A stretch of DNA of 64,000 bases from Boswellia sacra. Taxonomy: Eukaryota; Streptophyta; Magnoliopsida; Sapindales; Burseraceae. Shown in pieces: positions 59,601-64,000 of this stretch. The notes below the pieces were generated by a model. The model did not search any database and had not been told where the DNA came from. It worked only from the letters and a program-made list of their open reading frames with translations. The stretch is taken from the NCBI GenBank assembly GCA_013180625.2, contig SNVD02011399.1:46787-110786 (forward strand), in the 5' to 3' direction. Within the stretch, counting starts at the first letter, position 1; each line of letters begins with the position of its first letter. The position numbers were made by a program, and so were the translations under genes.

Positions 59601-61530
59601 TTTCGTATATGATCGTTTCATAAAATTGGATTGTGCTTATATATTTTTTTATCTTTCTGGATAACACTGAAACAAAAGCAGACAACTTAAACATTGACAA
59701 AGTTTTCTGCTTGATTGAATTTATGGCATGGAGATGTAACATCATGAATTTGACATTGACTGAAAATACATTAAGGAAAAATTCTATGATGAATATGACT
59801 AGTCCTAGTCAAAATCCCCTGTTGGAAGATTAACAAGTCGTAAAGGAGCAGCAACAAATTTGAGAACACTTGGGTCCAAATATTCAATTATATGGTGATT
59901 GATTCATGAGGTAATCTAATTAATTAAATTAACAACTAAAGCACGAAACTTATATAAAACAGGGTGCACAATATAATTGATTAGTAGGTGAAAGCACATG
60001 TGATGAAACCCCACTTTTCTATCTTCTTAATTGCATTTCTTATTAGGCTTTTTCTCCTCACCTCTCTTTTGTTGGCTGTTGACAACTTCATGAATACCCT
60101 TTAATCATCCTTTCATTTACTTGGAATTTGTAGTTAATCTTATCATATACATAGATGAAGTCCCATGTTACAGATTGAATTCATTGAATTAAGTATTCAT
60201 ATTTGAAAAAAGTGTTCATTGAATTAAATATTCCTATCATATGTGCTCTGTTCTCTTTCTCTCCCAATCACAGGGCTCTATCTCTCTCTATTGTTGCTTT
60301 TCTTCAACTGATTCTTTGGTTACTCTGCTTCTTTTTGGTTGTTTTCTTCTACAATCCAAGCTTGTGGAATCTTTGATTTGAAGACTTTGAGTGAAAGTAC
60401 AGGAATATCTGGTTCAGAAAGTGAAGAAGACAAATTTGCTGGTTTCAATTCTTCCTCAGAATCGTCCTTGTCTGGTGAGTGAATTCTTGAACTATTTGGG
60501 GTTTGCTTTCTATGTTTTCTTTGCTCTTTTTGTTGGGAAGATGACGTTGCAGCTGGTTATAATGGGAATCTACACTCCTTTCATAAGCCATTTCGCATTT
60601 CCCCAATGCTTTTCTATGCATCTTTTTTAAGGGTTAAAGAACTAAGATCTGTGATTTCTCTACATATTGATATTTAATTCCTTGTGCTTGACTTTATATT
60701 TATGATATGTACTTAGCTTTTATCAACTTGGGTTGCTTTCCCTTTCTGGTTTATGTTTGCAATTCGACAATTCTATTTGTTGATCCTATGAAGTATACCA
60801 TGAACCTCTCACTTTAGCTGATAAATGGTAAATGGTGGTTGCTTGTCTTTTAGTTATTGAACCTTCTGAGAGGCACTGGTTCCCTACGATTTGAAATTCA
60901 AATTTGATCCATTCAATGAATTAGAATTTTGGCAATTGTTTGGACCAAAACATGACATCTGATTTCCCTCTGATTATGACGACCTGACTTTATCCCTCTT
61001 ATGGGAAATTATAAAGTAGTTTATGCAATTGTTATTGTAACCATAAAACAGAAGAGAAATAAACTAATCCGATGAGATTTTGTGGAGGCCTACAATTTAA
61101 TTGTTTTTCCTAGAACCATTGTGGAATTTTAGTAATCTAAGTTTTTAGTTTTGACTCTTTTTTGACATGACCTATGAGATTATGTGTCCAGTTGCTTAAT
61201 TTGAAACCATGTCCAAACAAAATAAATACTGATCATAATATAATACAATAAAATAAGCAAATAGCTTTTATTAATTGTTGTTGAGATGGTTATTGTGTAC
61301 AATAAAGGTAAAGACATGGCAACTGCAATCATAAATAAATAAATAATAACCAACATACCACTTGCATTGCATTATATAGAATAACTCTCCCTGTGAGTGG
61401 TTCTCACACAAGATCTCTTCTGCTGAAAATTGATCTTGGCGGACAATTTCTTTACGCCCACTTACAGACCTGGTGATAGTTGACTCCCTCTTAGCAATTT
61501 GATTTACCTTTCCAAAATTATAAAAAAATT
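56640..61530 (+). other. CACTA leader/intron region without recognised coding
   Basis: The T/C-rich stretch 56640-56800 resembles a plant 5' leader. A possible exon with donor CTG|GTGAGT lies near 60370-60478. A GAAAAT run lies at 58897-58920. No protein domain was recognised, so the exon idea is weak. Confidence 0.35.
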
Positions 61531-61573
61531 GATTGAGATAAGGAATTAGATTTTTCTTTGTTATCTGTTTACA

Positions 61574-61613
<40 letters not shown>

Positions 61614-61656
61614 TGTAAACAGATAACAAAGAAAAATCTAATTCCTTATCTCAATC
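61531..61656. repeat. Perfect 126-bp palindrome with (TA)n centre
   Basis: GATTGAGATAAGGAATTAG at 61531 is matched exactly by its reverse complement ending at 61656. The 49-base arms show no mismatch, and the centre (about 61579-61608) is pure TA. It would form a long hairpin or cruciform. Flanks give no convincing duplication beyond AT. Confidence 0.95.
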
Positions 61657-62832
61657 TATCAACTTCTTTGGTGCAATGTTTTCCACCAACCTTTTGACTT
61701 TATAATGGTATCTTCTTTTTATAACATACAAACAGTTCAAGGTCTCTACTCCCACTATATCTACATGTAAATATTATTTTGTAGTCTGAAGCTTAGAAAT
61801 TAAGTGTGTTTTAAATTAATCTTTGGAATCATTAAATCTAGTTTTAGTTTTTTGATTTCAATCAATACTGTCACAAAGTAACAAATTGTCACAAAGTTTA
61901 ACATTATTTATTTGATATAATATGTTATTTGACAGTAATAAGCCATCAACAAGGACTAGCATCTCCATATACTAGATTTTCGAGCTGTTTGAGAGAAAAC
62001 AAACTTGGTTGATCGACATAGAACACAATCTGTATCCATTACTAGAGGTAAGCTTCACCAGTTCCTATTCATGATGTTTTAAGTTAGTTTCAAGTGTTAT
62101 TCATATGCTATTTGAGACTATTAATTTTGTTTTGATTGCTTTCAACTGTTATTGATATGTTGTTTGCTATTCATGCCGAGTTAAATGCTTGCATTCATTT
62201 TTTTTTTGTATGTTGTTTCATCGTAAGTGGTATCAATTGGATTTTTTTTTTCTTCTCGTAAAGCATAATTGATATCTAGTGTTAATGATGTGTTGTTTAA
62301 TGTTGAATTTGGTATTGTTCTGATTTGTTTTTGCATTATAACATTCACAAGGCATGAACCTCCAATTGAATTTGCATTCTTCCTAATTTATTGATGTTAT
62401 ACTATGTAGTTACAAATCCTTTTTTTTTTGTCATTAAAGATGCAAACAAACTTAGAACTTAGTCCTCCATCTACCTTAAAAAACACCTATAAAATTACAA
62501 TTTAAATTGAAGAAACATAGTTATAGAAAATAGAAACATAGAAACCAAAAATTTTCATGTATAAAATAATCCCACCAATTATACCAGCCCAATAAACCCA
62601 ATCTCACAAAAATAGTCCACTAATGAAATTTGCCCACTAAACCCCAGCCCACAAAACAATCCTACCAATGAAAGCAACCCTACTAAACCCAAAGAAAGGA
62701 GAGATGAATATATGCTGAAAATGCCAACTCACTTCCTAAACTAATTAACTTATTAAATAAGTTTAATTTCAACTTACTACTTAAACAACTTATTTATATA
62801 AATTATATTTGTTTTATTGAAGAAAAGTAGAC

Positions 62833-63448
62833 ATGGAGAAGAGTTGGATTGAATTAGGAGACAGATTTTCTATGCCATATCTAGAAGGGGTTAATGCATT
62901 TTTAAATTTTGCATCTGAGAACGTAGTTGGTGGCACTAGAATTTATTGTCAATGTAAGAAGTGTTACAATCGGTATCTTATGAGTAGGGACATAGTGAGA
63001 GACCATTTAATATTCAATGGTTTTTTTACCTAAGTACAAAAGGTGGACACTACATGGTGAGCCGTATATGCCTATAGAGTCTAATCAAAATTTTGAGACT
63101 CAACATTCAGAGTTTGGTTGTGATTCTATAGGTGATGATATGGTTGGAATGATACATGATGCCATGCAAATTTCATATATGGATTTTGGTGAAAGTAGCA
63201 GTACTCCATTGGATAATGATGTCAGTGCAGACTTGAATGAGGCATCAAAAGACTTCCTTAAATTACTTCAAGATGCGAACTGTCCTTTGTATCCAAGACG
63301 TGAAAATTTTACATCACTTTCATTTGTTGTTCGTCTCTTGAATATGTTATGTGGATGGATAGACACTTCAATGACTATGCTGTTTAAATTTTTCAAAGAA
63401 GTCTTTCCCCAAGAAGCAAAAATTCCTCCCTCTTATTATGAGGCTTAA
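62833..63448 (+). pseudogene. CACTA transposase, N-terminal transposase-associated domain
   Basis: Starts MEKSWIELGDRFSMPYLEG and continues FLNFASENV, then a Cys cluster (YCQCKKCYNRY), VRDHLIFNGF and RWTLHGEPY, the pattern of the transposase-associated domain at the start of En/Spm TnpD-type proteins. The frame shifts within a run of seven T at 63021-63027, where six would keep it open. The second frame (63017-63448) continues to ANCPLYPRRENFTSLSFVVR and FKEVFPQEAKIPPSYYEA, then a TAA. Confidence 0.9.
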
Positions 63449-63454
63449 AAAATA

Positions 63455-64000
63455 ACTACCAATTTGATGTTTATTATGTTTGCTTACAACCATTGATTGA
63501 AGAATTGAAAGATTTGTGGAATGAAGGTGTGGTTACTTATGATGCATCACATCAACAAATGTCTAAGCTGCATACAACTTTGTTGTGGACTATTAATGAC
63601 TTTCCAGCATATGCTAACTTGTCGGGTTAGAGTACCAAAGGGGAGAAAGCTTATCCTTCTTGTTTTATGAATACAGCATCTCAATGGTTACATCGTAGTA
63701 GGAAGTTTTGTTCTTTGGGTCATCGTCAATTTCTACCCTTTTCTCATAGATTTCGAAAAGATAAAGTCTGTTTTAATGGAAAAAGGGAATTTTTACCTCC
63801 TCTTATTCAGATGACTGGATTTGATGTGAAGCAACAGGTGCAAAGTGTACTTACTGAATGTAGAATGGAAGATCTTCATAAAAGAGAAAGGAAAGATTTT
63901 GAGATGATGAATTATGGAAGCATTTGGAAGAAGAAGAGCATTTTCTTTGAAGTACTATATTGGGAGCATAATTTACTTCAACATAATCTTGATGTCATGC
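63455..64000 (+). pseudogene. CACTA transposase, Tnp2 core fragment (cut by window edge)
   Basis: QFDVYYVCLQPLIEELKDLW, then TTLLWTINDFPAYANLSG, CFMNTASQWL, FLPFSHRFRKD, IWKKKSIFFEVLYWEHNLL and NLDVM follow the order of the Tnp2 transposase family. Relative to that family about 200 residues, with the CPNDC/CPxCG-type zinc motif, are missing between SYYEA and here. An in-frame TAG lies at 63628-63630. A non-functional copy, continuing beyond 64000. Confidence 0.9.

Larger units (their letters stand above)
56472..64000 (+). mobile_element. CACTA (En/Spm) transposon, 5' end to window edge
   Basis: The terminal inverted repeat CACTACTAGAAAAG lies at 56472-56485. GC-rich subterminal short repeats (ACAGTAAAA twice, GACGACG, GCGGCGACC) at about 56540-56615 are the usual transposase-binding zone. 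Transposase coding starts at 62833. The long interval 56640-62830 looks like leader, introns and nested small repeats. The 3' end lies beyond the window. Assignment of the 5' terminus to the same copy as the transposase is inferred from orientation. Confidence 0.78.

Noticed and set aside
57000..60600. Possible host gene with several introns (GCAG/GT-like junctions) in the CACTA interior
   Set aside because: Individual splice-like motifs exist but no connected coding potential or known domain could be read.
1..64000. tRNA, rRNA, CRISPR array, riboswitch or bacterial-type operon
   Set aside because: None was recognised on reading. All features fit plant nuclear DNA. A tRNA scan could not be run.

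Overview
This window is nuclear DNA of a eudicot plant, probably a woody species. The evidence is a phenylalanine ammonia-lyase (PAL) gene with the single conserved intron, long AT-rich spacers, and a dense nest of plant transposable elements (Ty3/gypsy, copia-like, hAT MITE and CACTA). No tRNA, rRNA, CRISPR array or prokaryote-style operon was recognised.

Layout. 1-3.1 kb: an intact PAL gene (+) with AC-type MYB elements upstream. 3.57-5.59 kb: a solo LTR with a perfect 5-bp target duplication. 6.4-13 kb: a decayed S-adenosylmethionine synthetase gene (-), split from its own TATA box by a 5.0-kb Reina-like gypsy element inserted in its leader. 15.0-15.4 kb: a small single-exon gene (-) for a one-pass membrane protein. 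16.3-40.25 kb: a very large, defective Athila-like gypsy element (-). Its two probable LTRs carry the same rearranged fragment of an NPF (NRT1/PTR) transporter gene, and its 3' spacer holds an intron-free, broken copy of a LOG (cytokinin-activating) gene. Two later elements, now solo LTRs, sit inside it. 42-46 kb: AT-rich spacer with a hAT MITE and a small palindrome. 46.2-56.1 kb: a solo LTR, a 2.9-kb element with inverted LTR-like ends, and an NPF gene fragment cut in two by another solo LTR, then a second hAT MITE. 56.47 kb to the window end: a CACTA (En/Spm) transposon with its 5' terminus, a perfect 126-bp palindrome, and broken transposase reading frames.

Only two genes look functional: PAL, which feeds the phenylpropanoid pathway, and the small membrane-protein gene. 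All other coding similarity is transposon protein or host-gene debris. Five solo LTRs of 2.0-4.0 kb cover about 15 kb, all flanked by recognisable 5-bp duplications, so element insertion followed by LTR-LTR recombination has been a main force here. The element boundaries and duplications are read directly from the sequence. Family names (Reina, Athila, copia-like) are inferred from motif order and protein resemblance, not from a database search.
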